A DNA stretch of 64,000 nucleotides from Cognatishimia sp. MH4019 (GCF_020177595.1 NZ_JAHTBL010000003.1:310001-374000); one strand, 5' to 3'. Positions 7,670 through 17,437 are shown, numbered from the stretch's first letter. The notes: generated by a model from the letters alone, not told the origin. Numbers and translations: made by a program.

Positions 7670-8955
7670 TGGCTTTGCCCGCCCAGAAACAAGACGCAAC
7701 CGACGCCCGTTTGGCGTCCATGACGCTGCCCGAAAGCGGCGTCTGGGCCAAAACGGCGCGCGAAGACGCGCTCTCGCGGGTGACGGCTATGGGGCTGCCT
7801 TCCGCGCGTGACGAATATTGGAAATACACAAACCCGGCCAGCCTTGTCGCCAGAGAAGCGCCCGAAGCTGCGCTCCATGAAAATGATGCGGTGCCGCTCT
7901 ATGACGGGATCGACCGGCTGAAGGTCGTCTTTGTTGACGGTGTCTTCGATGCCGAGGCCAGCGATGATCTGACCCTTGAGGGCGTCGAGATTGAGCGTCT
8001 GGCCGAGGTCTCTCAGATGGATATCCACTGGGCCAAGGATCTTTACGGCGTGCTGGAAACCCGGGGGCAGAAGCCGGTTGAACGCCCCATGGCGGCGCTC
8101 AACACGGCCTATGCGACGGATGGTCTGGTGATCCGCGCCACAGGCCAGGTCGCCAAACCCATCGCGCTGATTTATCGCCACGAAAGCACCACATCCGATG
8201 CGATCCTGCATCATGTCATCCGCGTGGAGGAAGGGGCGGACGTAACCGTTCTGGAAAACGGCCCGGCTGCTGCACGCTTCAATAAGGTCATGGAGGTCGA
8301 TGTCGCCGACAAAGGCGCGTTTCATCACGTCCGTGCCCAGGGCCGCGATCACGAGCGTCGTGCGAACACGCATCTGTACGGGCGTCTCGGCACGGAATCA
8401 GTCTTCAAGAGCTTCACGCTGACCGCTAATGGCCGTCTGACCCGCAACGAGGTCGTGCTGGAATTGCTGGGCGACGACGCGCAGGCCCATGTGGCCGGTG
8501 CCGCCCTTGGTGATGGTGATTTTCACCATGATGACACCGTGTTCATCACCCATGACGCTGTGAATTGCGAAAGCCGCCAGGTCTTCAAGAAGGTGCTGCG
8601 CAATGGGGCTGTGGGCGTGTTCCAAGGCAAGATTTTGGTTCAGCCGGACGCCCAGAAAACGGACGGCTACCAGATCAGCCAATCCCTGCTTCTGGACGAT
8701 GACAGCCAGTTCCTCGCCAAGCCCGAGCTTGAGATTTACGCCGACGATGTCGCCTGTTCCCATGGCTCTACCTCCGGTGCGATTGACGAGGACGCGCTTT
8801 TCTATTTGCGCTCGCGGGGCGTGCCTGAGGGGCCTGCAACAGATCTGTTGGTGCTGTCTTTCCTTGCTGAAGCCATCGACGAGATCGAGGATGAGGCCAT
8901 CGCCGACGATATCCTGAGCCGTCTTGAAGCATGGCTTGCACGGCGGCGCGGTTAA
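7669..8955 (+). CDS. sufD: Fe-S assembly scaffold subunit SufD
   Basis: SufD is a SufB paralogue that completes the SufBC2D scaffold and is linked to iron entry. The 428 residues contain an N-terminal helical part (SARDEYWKYTNPASL near 45-60), a beta-helix core and the conserved C-terminal CSHGSTSGAIDEDALFYLRSRG, whose His matches the residue implicated in cluster assembly in E. coli. Translation is coupled to sufC by overlap. It is followed after three bases by a YIP1-like gene with a TTG start. Confidence 0.95.
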   Translation: MALPAQKQDATDARLASMTLPESGVWAKTAREDALSRVTAMGLPSARDEYWKYTNPASLVAREAPEAALHENDAVPLYDGIDRLKVVFVDGVFDAEASDDLTLEGVEIERLAEVSQMDIHWAKDLYGVLETRGQKPVERPMAALNTAYATDGLVIRATGQVAKPIALIYRHESTTSDAILHHVIRVEEGADVTVLENGPAAARFNKVMEVDVADKGAFHHVRAQGRDHERRANTHLYGRLGTESVFKSFTLTANGRLTRNEVVLELLGDDAQAHVAGAALGDGDFHHDDTVFITHDAVNCESRQVFKKVLRNGAVGVFQGKILVQPDAQKTDGYQISQSLLLDDDSQFLAKPELEIYADDVACSHGSTSGAIDEDALFYLRSRGVPEGPATDLLVLSFLAEAIDEIEDEAIADDILSRLEAWLARRRG

Positions 8956-8958
8956 CCA

Positions 8959-9462
8959 TTGCCGGTCACCCGCGATATCCGTGAAAGCTACCGCAGACCG
9001 GCGCAGGTGATGCGCCGGTTGTTGGCTGATGGGCAGCGCGAAGACCGTGCGCTCGCGATCCTCATGGGGGGCGCGTTGCTGGCTTTTCTGTTTCAATTGC
9101 CAAGGCTCTCGCGCCAATCGCATCTACAAGGCGAAGACCTGACCGGTCTTATGGCCAATACGCTTTTCGCCTGTCTTTTCTTTCTGCCGCTGATCTTTTA
9201 CGGGATCGCCGCAGTGTCGCATATCGTCGCGAAAGTACTGGGAGGCAAAGGCACTTGGTATGGCGCACGCCTGGCGCTCTTTTGGTCCTTTTTGTCGGCT
9301 AGCCCGTTGATGTTGCTCAATGGTTTGGTCGCAGGCTTTGTTGGCCCCGGCTTCGAGTTGCAGATCGTCGGCCTGCTTTGGGTGCTCGTTTTTGGCGCTT
9401 TCTGGTTCATCAATTTGCGGGTTGCGGAATCTGCGGTTGAGCGGGACGCGGCGACGCCCTAA
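8959..9462 (+). CDS. YIP1-family membrane protein (first of a pair)
   Basis: This 167-residue integral membrane protein has about four helices (near residues 35-50, 68-90, 105-125 and 135-152) and short charged ends. Its layout fits bacterial YIP1-domain proteins; their role is unknown. I used the TTG at 8959, three bases after the sufD stop, giving MPVTRDIRESYRRP. It is followed by a second protein of the same type only nine bases downstream. The pair separates sufD from sufS. Confidence 0.75.
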   Translation: MPVTRDIRESYRRPAQVMRRLLADGQREDRALAILMGGALLAFLFQLPRLSRQSHLQGEDLTGLMANTLFACLFFLPLIFYGIAAVSHIVAKVLGGKGTWYGARLALFWSFLSASPLMLLNGLVAGFVGPGFELQIVGLLWVLVFGAFWFINLRVAESAVERDAATP

Positions 9463-9471
9463 GTCACGGTT

Positions 9472-10056
9472 ATGGATTTTTCACTCAACACAATCTCCGC
9501 GCTGCTGCGCCTGACCTTCCGCGACGCGCGGGAGGGGGCCTATGCCGTGCTCAGCCTTGGCATCCCGAAATCGGCGCTGATGCTGATGGTCGCCATCGTT
9601 GCCGTTCTAAGCGCGCTGATGGCAGGCATCTTTCAGTTGCTGATCCCGGGAACAACCGCCGCAGGACCCCCTCCGGGCATCGTGGCGTTAACCATTGGCG
9701 GCGTCATCTTGGGCACCGCGATAGGCCTGCATTATGCAGGGCGTGCATTCGGTGGATCGGGGCGTTTGCCCGATGCCATCCTGTTGATGGTCTGGCTGCA
9801 AGTTGTGTTGCTGCTGATCCAAGCTGTGCAAAATATCGTCTTGCTGGTCGCGCCCTCAGCTGTCGGGATCGTCTTCCTGCTGGCCTTTGGCTACACCCTT
9901 TGGCTGATGATCAATTTCATTGATGTGCTCCACAGTTTCGGCTCGCGCACGCGCGCAGCCGTGTTGTTGCTTCTCACGCTCGTCGGCCTGTCCCTTGGCT
10001 TGGGCATGATCTTTTCCATCCTCGGCATCGCCGTACCCGGAGGAGGCCCGGTATGA
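9472..10056 (+). CDS. YIP1-family membrane protein (second of a pair)
   Basis: This 194-residue protein begins MDFSLNTISALLRLTFRD, a surface helix typical of YIP1 proteins, followed by about five membrane helices (around 35-58, 70-90, 103-125, 128-150 and 158-183). It ends in a glycine- and proline-rich tail. The stop overlaps the sufS start by four bases (ATGA), so expression is tied to sufS. No catalytic motif is visible, and the link to Fe-S metabolism is positional only. Confidence 0.75.
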   Translation: MDFSLNTISALLRLTFRDAREGAYAVLSLGIPKSALMLMVAIVAVLSALMAGIFQLLIPGTTAAGPPPGIVALTIGGVILGTAIGLHYAGRAFGGSGRLPDAILLMVWLQVVLLLIQAVQNIVLLVAPSAVGIVFLLAFGYTLWLMINFIDVLHSFGSRTRAAVLLLLTLVGLSLGLGMIFSILGIAVPGGGPV

Positions 10057-11276
10057 GTTTTGACGTTCAGGCGGTCCGCGCCGATTTTCCGATCCTGTCT
10101 CGTGAAGTGAATGGCAAACCGCTCGTCTATCTTGACAGCGGCGCGTCCGCACAAAAGCCGCAAGTGGTGATTGATGCGATCAGTTACGCCTATTCATACG
10201 AATATTCAAATGTTCACAGGGGCTTGCATTACCTTTCTAATGTCGCGACCGAGAAATACGAAAGCGTCCGCGGCGTTATTGCAAAGTTCCTGAATGCAGG
10301 CTCCGAGGACGAGATCGTTTTGAACTCGGGCACCACCGAAGGCATCAACATGGTCGCCTATGGTTGGGCCATGCCCCGCATGGAAGCGGGCGACGAGATC
10401 GTGCTTTCGATCATGGAGCATCACGCCAATATCGTCCCGTGGCATTTTTTGCGCGAACGTCAGGGCATCGTGATCAAATGGGTTGATGTGGATGCCAACG
10501 GCGATCTGGACCCGCAAAAGGTGATTGACGCCATTGGTCCAAAGACAAAACTGGTTGCAATCACACATCTTTCCAATGTGTTGGGAACCAAAGTTGATGT
10601 GAAATCCATCACCCAAGCTGCCCATGAAAAGGGTGTTCCGGTGCTGGTCGACGGCTCTCAGTCGGCCGTTCACATGCCTGTGGATGTGCAGGATCTTGGC
10701 GTGGATTTCTACGCGATCACGGGTCACAAGCTTTATGGACCAAGCGGCTCTGGCGCGATTTATGTCCGTAAGGACCGGATGGCCGAAATGCGCCCGTTCA
10801 TTGGTGGCGGCGACATGATCCGCGATGTGCACCGCGATGAGGTGATCTATAACGACGCCCCGATGAAGTTCGAAGCTGGCACTCCCGGCATCGTGCAGAC
10901 CATCGGTCTGGGCGTCGCGCTGGAATATATTATGAGCCTCGGCATGGCGAATATCGCCGCCTATGAGGACAGCCTGCGCGACTATGCGCGCAGCAAGCTA
11001 GACGGTCTTAACTGGTTGAATGTCCAAGGGCAAAGCGCTGATAAAGCTGCTATTTTCTCGTTCACCTTGCAGGGCGCTGCCCATGCGCATGACATCTCGA
11101 CCGTGCTCGATAAGAAGGGCGTTGCTGTCCGCGCAGGCCAGCATTGCGCCCAGCCGCTGATGGAGCATATGGGCATCCCCGCGACCTGCCGTGCTTCGTT
11201 TGCGATGTATAACACCACCGACGACGTTGATGCGCTCGTCGATGCGCTGGAGCTTTGCCACGATCTTTTTGCGTGA
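10053..11276 (+). CDS. sufS: SufS-type cysteine desulfurase
   Basis: This group II cysteine desulfurase feeds sulfur to the SUF scaffold. It has 407 residues with the PLP lysine at Lys226 (ITGHKLYGPSG) and the persulfide cysteine at about 365 in VRAGQHCAQPLMEHMG, both where SufS enzymes carry them. The ATG overlaps the upstream stop. It is the last suf gene here: no sufA, sufT or sufE gene follows, and the next gene is a tRNA. A SufE- or SufU-type acceptor must be encoded elsewhere; the protein at 61912-62364 is a distant candidate. Confidence 0.96.
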   Translation: MSFDVQAVRADFPILSREVNGKPLVYLDSGASAQKPQVVIDAISYAYSYEYSNVHRGLHYLSNVATEKYESVRGVIAKFLNAGSEDEIVLNSGTTEGINMVAYGWAMPRMEAGDEIVLSIMEHHANIVPWHFLRERQGIVIKWVDVDANGDLDPQKVIDAIGPKTKLVAITHLSNVLGTKVDVKSITQAAHEKGVPVLVDGSQSAVHMPVDVQDLGVDFYAITGHKLYGPSGSGAIYVRKDRMAEMRPFIGGGDMIRDVHRDEVIYNDAPMKFEAGTPGIVQTIGLGVALEYIMSLGMANIAAYEDSLRDYARSKLDGLNWLNVQGQSADKAAIFSFTLQGAAHAHDISTVLDKKGVAVRAGQHCAQPLMEHMGIPATCRASFAMYNTTDDVDALVDALELCHDLFA

Positions 11277-11322
11277 TTTGCCCGTTGCGGCGTGAAACCC
11301 GCGCGGCTATAGAACGCTGAAA

Positions 11323-11399
<77 letters not shown>

Positions 11400-11410
11400 G
11401 TAAAACAAGG

Positions 11411-11439
11411 GCGATATGGGGTTTCCATATCGCTTTTTT
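11411..11439 (+). terminator. Rho-independent terminator after tRNA-Arg
   Basis: A perfect 9-bp stem, GCGATATGG (11411-11419) with CCATATCGC (11425-11433), is followed by six T. It can stop the tRNA transcript and lies between convergent transcription units. Confidence 0.88.
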
Positions 11440-11449
11440 CGTTTCGCGC

Positions 11450-12073
11450 CTAGTGCGCCGGAAGCTCCGCCAACACACGCCGCCCGATATCATCCAGCAT
11501 CGCGTCCAGATCGAGGGGCAGTTCCATCTGCGCGAGCTTGCCGTCGATCAACAGAAAACTCAGCCCGTGAACGAAGCTCCACAGCTGAAAGGCGCAGCGC
11601 TCGTCAATCTCCTCGACAAGCGCACTGCCGCGATAGGCCGCGACCTCGCCCTTGACCAGACTGAACGTGTCTTCGCCCTTTTCCACCAGCGCATCATCGG
11701 TGTCGTGATCTTTCGACAGCCCGAACATCAGGCGAAAGACCGCCGGTTCCGTCTGGGCGAATGTCACATAGACCCGGCCCAGCGCTGATATTCGCGCAAG
11801 GCTGCGTTCAGGCAGGGGGGCGAGCGCGTCGATCATCTGGGCGTATTGCCGTTGCATGCCTTCAAAGGCGACGGCACGTAGCAATTCATCCTTATCTTTG
11901 AAGTGCTTGTAAGGGGCCGCCGTCGACACACCTGCCCGGCGGCAGGCCTCGGAAACAGACAGATGATCAGGGCCTTTTTCCTCGATCAGAAACCGCGTGG
12001 CCTCAATCAGTTGCGCGCGCAGGTCGCCGTGGTGGTAGCTGTCGCGCGGGGCGGTGTCTGTTGGTTTTTTCAT
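11450..12073 (-). CDS. TetR/AcrR-family repressor of the adjacent efflux genes
   Basis: This 208-residue regulator has an N-terminal DNA-binding helix-turn-helix (LSVSEACRRAGVSTAAPYKHF, about 38-58) and a C-terminal ligand-binding domain of the WHG type. I chose the ATG giving MKKPTDTAPRD; an in-frame ATG at 12127 would add 18 residues of unlikely sequence and would start inside the operator palindrome. It is divergent from an RND adaptor-pump pair, the classic arrangement for a local drug-responsive repressor. The palindromes at 12121-12144 are the likely target. The inducing ligand is unknown. Confidence 0.88.
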   Translation of the reverse strand: MKKPTDTAPRDSYHHGDLRAQLIEATRFLIEEKGPDHLSVSEACRRAGVSTAAPYKHFKDKDELLRAVAFEGMQRQYAQMIDALAPLPERSLARISALGRVYVTFAQTEPAVFRLMFGLSKDHDTDDALVEKGEDTFSLVKGEVAAYRGSALVEEIDERCAFQLWSFVHGLSFLLIDGKLAQMELPLDLDAMLDDIGRRVLAELPAH

Positions 12074-12102
12074 GATCCAATTGCTTTCAGACTTCGTAGA
12101 AC

Positions 12103-12144
12103 TTGTCAAAGTGAGAGATTCTAACATATGTTAGTGATGCTAAC
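12103..12144. promoter_or_regulatory. TetR operator and efflux promoter region
   Basis: A perfect 14-bp palindrome CTAACATATGTTAG (12121-12134) overlaps a second inverted repeat GTTAG-N5-CTAAC (12130-12144). A TTGTCA at 12103-12108 lies 18 bases before TATGTT at 12127-12132, giving a plausible plus-strand promoter covered by the palindrome. Binding by the divergent TetR protein is inferred. Confidence 0.6.
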
Positions 12145-12160
12145 TTCAAAGAGGTGACCC

Positions 12161-13303
12161 ATGGCCGATGAACCGAAGAAGCCCAGCGCAGGCCGCCGCG
12201 CCGCGCGCATGGTATTGAACACCGCGCTCACTCTGAGCGTTGTCGGTGCGGCCGGGTTCGCCGTGGTTTTTGGTTCCGAGATGTTGGCCAACAGGGCCGA
12301 GGCCAGCGTAAGCGCCAACACGGCAGAGCGCCTTCCCGTGACGGTCACCGAGCTGACCTTGTCTGACGGCTACACCTTGCCGCGCCAATTCGTGGGGCAG
12401 GTTGAAGCCGCTGCGACGGTTGCGTTGTCCTTTGAACTTGGCGGCCGCTTGTCAGAGCTTTTGGTGGAGGAGGGCGCACAAGTTGACGAAGGCCAATTGC
12501 TTGCCCGTCTCGACACCGCGCTCCTTCTGGCGGAACGGTCCCGGCTTGACGCCGCCCGCGCGGCCACAACCGCGCAGCTGGAACTGGCCGAAAGCCGCCT
12601 TGTGCGAGCCTTGGCCTTGCGCGAAGACGGCTTTGCCAGCGAAGAGGCCGTCGATCAGACCCGCGCCACACGCGACGAGTTGCAAAACCGCATCCGCGAG
12701 ACTGACGCGCTGATCGCCTCCGTCGCGATCAACCTCGAAAAATCCGAGCTTTTTGCGCCTTTTGCCGGTCAGGTGGGCCTGCGAAATGTAGACGGGGGCG
12801 AGACATTGTCGGCGGGTGCCCCCGTTCTGACGTTGATCGAAACAGCGACGCCGCAGGTTCGCGTGGGCTTGCCGCTCTCCGTTGATCTGAATGACCTGGA
12901 CAATGCAGAGATCGCAGTGAATGGCGCGACATATCCCGCACGCCTTTTGCATGTGCGCCCCGATATTGATCCCGTGACCCGCACCCGCACCGCGATCTTC
13001 GCGATAGAGGCCCCGAATGCGCCGACCTTTGGTCAAACGGCCACTTTGATCCTTGAAGACAGGGTCGCGCTGCCCGGCACCTGGCTGCCGCTTGATGCTT
13101 TGCAGGAAGGGGTGGGCGGCGTCTGGACCGTTCTGGTTGTGGACGAGGGCGTTGTGCGGTCCGCCATGGTCGAAGTGCTTTATGCCGACGCGGCGCGCGC
13201 TTATGTGCGCGGCACGTTCCAGCCCGGCACCCAGATGATTGACGCTGGCGCACACCGGGTCGTGCCGGGCCAGCAGGTCCGCGTTCTGGCAGAGGCGGAG
13301 TAA
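12161..13303 (+). CDS. RND efflux periplasmic adaptor (membrane fusion protein)
   Basis: This 380-residue adaptor joins an RND pump to an outer-membrane channel. A single hydrophobic anchor (about residues 18-42) follows a basic cytosolic start. It is succeeded by the lipoyl-type half motifs (VALSFELGGRLSELLVEEGA near 88-107), a coiled-coil hairpin (about 115-175), the second half motif and beta-barrel segments. There is no lipobox, so it is anchored by the helix. A GAGGTG ribosome binding site precedes the ATG. The pump gene starts four bases after its stop. The operon is divergent from its presumed TetR repressor. Confidence 0.92.
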   Translation: MADEPKKPSAGRRAARMVLNTALTLSVVGAAGFAVVFGSEMLANRAEASVSANTAERLPVTVTELTLSDGYTLPRQFVGQVEAAATVALSFELGGRLSELLVEEGAQVDEGQLLARLDTALLLAERSRLDAARAATTAQLELAESRLVRALALREDGFASEEAVDQTRATRDELQNRIRETDALIASVAINLEKSELFAPFAGQVGLRNVDGGETLSAGAPVLTLIETATPQVRVGLPLSVDLNDLDNAEIAVNGATYPARLLHVRPDIDPVTRTRTAIFAIEAPNAPTFGQTATLILEDRVALPGTWLPLDALQEGVGGVWTVLVVDEGVVRSAMVEVLYADAARAYVRGTFQPGTQMIDAGAHRVVPGQQVRVLAEAE

Positions 13304-13307
13304 CCCC

Positions 13308-16300
13308 ATGGTCACGCTTCCGTTCCGCCAGCCGCGCGTCGTTGCCCTGATTCTCTTGGTGTTGATATCGGCAGGCATGTCCGCCTTCCTGTCCATCGGG
13401 CGGCAGGAAGACCCGACGATCACCAACATCTTTGCGACCGTGACAACGACCTTTCCGGGCGCAGATCCTGCGCGGGTCGAAGCACTTGTCACGACGGAAA
13501 TCGAAGAAGAGTTGCGCGAGATCGCAGAGGTCGACACCGTCACCTCCGTCTCGCGCACCGGCGTGTCGGTCGTCTCGGTCGAGCTTTTGGAGACGTTGGA
13601 CGAGACCACAATCGAACAGGTCTGGTCCGAAGCCCGTGATGCGGTCGAAGACGCCCGTCGCAATTTCCCCGAGGGTGTTTTGGCGCCAGAGTTCGATGCG
13701 GAAGGCATCTCGGCCTATTCGGCCGTGATCGCCATCACCGCCGATCATGACGGCGTGCCGCAGACGCTGATCCATGCCTATGCCGAAAGCCTCGCAGATC
13801 GTCTTCGCGCGATCCCCTCGACCCGCGCAGTGGATCTTTTTGGCGAACCCGATGAAGAGGTTGTGGTCGAGATTGATCCTCACGCCGCCGCCGCCCTTGG
13901 TCTGACCGCCGCCGAGATTTCGCAACGGATTTCAGCCGCGGACGGCAAAGTGCAGGCGGGGCGTCTTGACGGCACCGAAACTGGCCTAACCATCAATGTT
14001 TCAGGAGAGATCGCAGCCCTTGACCGGCTCTCGCGTGTTGTCGTGCGCGAAGGCGGGCAGGGGGCAACCGTGACCCTTGCCGACATTGCCGAGATTTCGC
14101 GCGGCCCCCGCGCGCCGTCGACCGAGCTTGCCTATGCCAATGGTCGCCCCGCCGTCCTAGTGGGCGTGTTGGCTCAGGACGGTGTGCAGATCGACCGCTG
14201 GATGGGGTTCGTGCATGACGATTTGGAGACGGGCCAAGCGCAAATTCCCCAAGGTCTGAGCGAGGTGCTGATCTTTGATCAATCCACCTACACCGCCGAT
14301 CGTCTGACCGAGGTTGGCACGAACATGGCCATCGGTGTCGCCCTTGTGGTGGGCGTGCTCTTTATCACCCTTGGCCTGCGCGCCGCCGCCATCGTCGCGT
14401 TGGTCTTGCCAGTGGTATCGCTGGCGACGATCGCGACGATGAATTTCATCGGCCTGCCGATCCATCAGATGTCGGTCACAGGGCTGATCGTGGCGCTGGG
14501 TTTGCTGGTCGACGCGGCCATCGTCATGGTGGACGAGGTCCGCCAACGGCTGGCGCGCGGCATGTCCCGCGAGGATGCTGTGGGCGACGCGATCCGCCGC
14601 CTGTCCGCGCCGTTGCTGGCCTCGACCGTGACGACAGCGTTGTCCTTTACTCCGATGATTCTGCTGCCCGGTCCTGCGGGCGATTTCGTCGGCTCTATCG
14701 CGATTGCCGTGGTGATCATGCTGATCTGGTCGCTTTTCATCGCGCTGACCGTGACGCCTGCCTTTGCCGGTTGGTTTATCAAACCGGGCGGGCGGGGCGG
14801 TCTGTCCATCGGGCCGCTGGCCCGCGCCTTCACGGCTTCGATCCGCTGGTCTGTAGGCAATCCCGTGAAATCCATCGCGCTCGCGCTGATCTTGCCGGTG
14901 ATGGGCTTTGCCGCCTTCCCGACACTCACCGCGCAGTTCTTTCCGGGCGTGGACCGCGACCAGTTCTATCTGGAGGTCGAGATGCCCCCCGGCACCGCTC
15001 TGCAACAGACAGCTGCCGTCACCCGCGCCATTGATACCGACTTACTGTCGCGCGACGGGATCGACCAGATCTACTGGTCCGTCGGCCAATCCGGCCCGGC
15101 CTTTTATTACAATATCACCGGCGGGCGCGCGCAAGAGCCGACCTACGCCATCGCCATGATCAAGACCGACACCGCCGAAGATGCCGCCCGTCTGGTCCCG
15201 CAAGTGCAGGCTGATCTTGACGCGAATTTCCCCCAAGCCACAATCATTGTCCGGGGGCTTGTGCAAGGCCCACCCGTGGACGCCCCGGTTGAGGTCCGCC
15301 TTGTTGGCCCCGATCTGAACGTGCTGCGCGACTATGGCGATCAGGCTCGCGCGCTTATGGCTGATGTGCCTATCGTGACCCAAGTGCGCACGCAAGTTTC
15401 GGGTGGCGCGCCGCAAGTGCGCTTCAACATAGATGAAACCGCCGCCCGCCTGCTGGGCCTGAACATTACCGATATCGCCGCCCAGCTTGAAAACGGCATG
15501 GTCGGCGTGACGGGTGGCAGCCTTGTGGAAGGCACCGATCAGTTGCCCGTCCGCGTGCGCTTTGACCGCGACGCCTATACCGATCTCGGCGCGCTTGCCG
15601 ATCTGCCGGTCTTGCTGCCGGGCGCCGCGTCTCTCTCGGCCACCGGAGTTTTCCCTGCGGTGCCGCTATCCGAACTCGCGCAAGCAGACCTGGAGCCCGC
15701 CGAAAGCGTCATCAACCGCCGCAATGGCGAGCGGGTGAATACTGTGCAGGCCTTTATCGTCCCCGATGTGCTGCCCGAAGAGGCGCTGCAATCCGTGCTT
15801 GCCGCCTTTGATGCGGCCGATTTCACGCTGCCCGCAGGCTACCGGATCGAACTGGGCGGCGACAGCGATGCGCGCTCCAGCACGGTTGGCAACCTGTTGG
15901 CCTCCATCGGATTGATCGTCACGCTGACCATTGCGACCATCGCGCTGACCTTCAACTCGTTCCGGCTGACGGGCATCGCGCTGATTGTCTGCGGGCTATC
16001 GGCCGGGCTGTCGATGCTGTCGCTGGCGGTGCTGCAATATCCGTTCGGGATCAACGCAATCATAGGGGTCATCGGCTCCATCGGCGTGTCGATCAACGCG
16101 GCGATCATCATTCTGACCGGCCTCAAGGCCGACCCCGACGCCGTTGCGGGCGATGAAGCCGCGATGACCGATGTGGTGAGCCGCTCAAGCCGCCACATCT
16201 TCTCGACCACGATCACTACATTCGGAGGGTTCCTGCCCTTGATCCTCGGTGGTGGCGGCTTCTGGCCTCCCTTTGCGGTGGCCATTGCGGGCGGTGTGCT

Positions 16301-16427
16301 GCTGTCTGCGGTGGTGTCGTTCTATTTCACACCCCCGATGTTTCGGCTGCTATATCGCCGAAAACCAACCCCCTCGCAGGCGTCGGGCACACCACCGGCA
16401 ACGGCCATCCGCCTTGCCGCTGAATAA
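13308..16427 (+). CDS. RND-family efflux pump permease (HAE1-like)
   Basis: This is the inner-membrane proton-driven exporter of a tripartite efflux system. At 1039 residues it has the expected duplicated structure: helix 1 near the N-terminus (VVALILLVLISAGMSAF), a first periplasmic loop, helices 2-6 with VTGLIVALGLLVDAAIVMVD carrying the proton-relay acidic residues, a second loop, and helices 7-12. I took ATG 13308 rather than the upstream in-frame ATG at 13239, which lies inside the adaptor gene. No outer-membrane channel gene is adjacent, so a shared TolC-type protein is likely used. Substrates cannot be predicted. Confidence 0.93.
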   Translation: MVTLPFRQPRVVALILLVLISAGMSAFLSIGRQEDPTITNIFATVTTTFPGADPARVEALVTTEIEEELREIAEVDTVTSVSRTGVSVVSVELLETLDETTIEQVWSEARDAVEDARRNFPEGVLAPEFDAEGISAYSAVIAITADHDGVPQTLIHAYAESLADRLRAIPSTRAVDLFGEPDEEVVVEIDPHAAAALGLTAAEISQRISAADGKVQAGRLDGTETGLTINVSGEIAALDRLSRVVVREGGQGATVTLADIAEISRGPRAPSTELAYANGRPAVLVGVLAQDGVQIDRWMGFVHDDLETGQAQIPQGLSEVLIFDQSTYTADRLTEVGTNMAIGVALVVGVLFITLGLRAAAIVALVLPVVSLATIATMNFIGLPIHQMSVTGLIVALGLLVDAAIVMVDEVRQRLARGMSREDAVGDAIRRLSAPLLASTVTTALSFTPMILLPGPAGDFVGSIAIAVVIMLIWSLFIALTVTPAFAGWFIKPGGRGGLSIGPLARAFTASIRWSVGNPVKSIALALILPVMGFAAFPTLTAQFFPGVDRDQFYLEVEMPPGTALQQTAAVTRAIDTDLLSRDGIDQIYWSVGQSGPAFYYNITGGRAQEPTYAIAMIKTDTAEDAARLVPQVQADLDANFPQATIIVRGLVQGPPVDAPVEVRLVGPDLNVLRDYGDQARALMADVPIVTQVRTQVSGGAPQVRFNIDETAARLLGLNITDIAAQLENGMVGVTGGSLVEGTDQLPVRVRFDRDAYTDLGALADLPVLLPGAASLSATGVFPAVPLSELAQADLEPAESVINRRNGERVNTVQAFIVPDVLPEEALQSVLAAFDAADFTLPAGYRIELGGDSDARSSTVGNLLASIGLIVTLTIATIALTFNSFRLTGIALIVCGLSAGLSMLSLAVLQYPFGINAIIGVIGSIGVSINAAIIILTGLKADPDAVAGDEAAMTDVVSRSSRHIFSTTITTFGGFLPLILGGGGFWPPFAVAIAGGVLLSAVVSFYFTPPMFRLLYRRKPTPSQASGTPPATAIRLAAE

Positions 16428-16432
16428 CCCGA

Positions 16433-17437
16433 CTAGAGGTGCCGCCCGAACGCCTGCATCGCGGCGACCAATCCCGCCTCGGTGATGTCTTTGTGCAGCA
16501 CCAGACGGCGGGTCGCATAGGGCCCGCCGATCTCGATCCCGTCGCGGCGCATCTTGTCGTCGAGCGACGGGTCATTGCCCGCCATGAAAACCATGTTCGT
16601 GTCCTGCACCACGCCTGTCGCGCCTTGGGCGCGCAGAAAAGCGGCCAGTTCTTCGGCGCGGGCGTGATCTTCGGCCAGACGGGCGACGTTGTGATCCAGC
16701 GCATAAAGTCCGGCGGCGGCCAGAACGCCTGCTTGCCGCATGCCGCCGCCCAGCATCTTGCGCAGCCGATGCGCCTTGGCGATCAGATCGCGATTGCCCA
16801 CCAGAACGCTGCCAATCGGCGTGCCAAGCCCTTTGGACAGACAGATCGAGACCGTATCAAACGGAGCCGCGAGGGCCGCCGGATCAATGCCTAAGCCGGT
16901 CACCGCATTGAAAAAGCGCGCGCCGTCGAGATGGCAGTTAAGCCCATGATCGCGCGCGCGGCGTGTGCTTGCCTCAATAACATCAAGCGGGATGACCCGC
17001 CCGCTGACGGTGTTCTCGCAAGCCAGAAGGCGGCTGATCGCATAATGATTGTCGTCCTCCTTAACCGCCGCTGTCACCGTATCGGGCGCGATATGGCGAC
17101 CTTCCTCCACCGGCACCGGGTAAAGCGCGACCCCGCCCAGCACCGATGCACCCGCTGCCTCGTAGACGTAGGTATGGTATGGCGCGCCCACGATAATCTC
17201 TTCTCCGCGCCCGCAATGGGCCAGCAAAGCGGCCAGATTGCTTTGGGTGCCGGACGGAAAGAGCAACGCTGCGTCTTTGCCCAGTATCCCCGCCAGTCGG
17301 TCCTGCAACCGCAGCACCGTGGGGTCTTCGCCATAGACGTCATCGCCCACCTCTGCCTCAGCCATCGCGGCGCGCATGCCCGCGCAGGGCTTGGTCAGCG
17401 TGTCGCTGCGAAAATCGCACAAAACTTCATTACTCAT
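16433..17437 (-). CDS. ltaE: Low-specificity L-threonine aldolase
   Basis: This PLP enzyme cleaves L-threonine or L-allo-threonine to glycine and acetaldehyde. The 334-residue fold-type I protein starts with the family motif FRSDTLTKP (residues 9-17), has the PLP-stacking segment near PYHTY (86-90), HLDGAR (169-174), and the Schiff-base lysine Lys202 in CLSKGLGTPIGS. It converges with the efflux pump gene, with five bases between stops. Its start overlaps the stop of the upstream hydroxylase-like gene by four bases, so the two are co-translated. Confidence 0.93.
   Translation of the reverse strand: MSNEVLCDFRSDTLTKPCAGMRAAMAEAEVGDDVYGEDPTVLRLQDRLAGILGKDAALLFPSGTQSNLAALLAHCGRGEEIIVGAPYHTYVYEAAGASVLGGVALYPVPVEEGRHIAPDTVTAAVKEDDNHYAISRLLACENTVSGRVIPLDVIEASTRRARDHGLNCHLDGARFFNAVTGLGIDPAALAAPFDTVSICLSKGLGTPIGSVLVGNRDLIAKAHRLRKMLGGGMRQAGVLAAAGLYALDHNVARLAEDHARAEELAAFLRAQGATGVVQDTNMVFMAGNDPSLDDKMRRDGIEIGGPYATRRLVLHKDITEAGLVAAMQAFGRHL

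Noticed and set aside
12452-13925. Two long minus-strand frames of about 400 codons
   Set aside because: Both lie antisense to the RND adaptor and pump genes, whose products have clear motifs; the antisense products have none.
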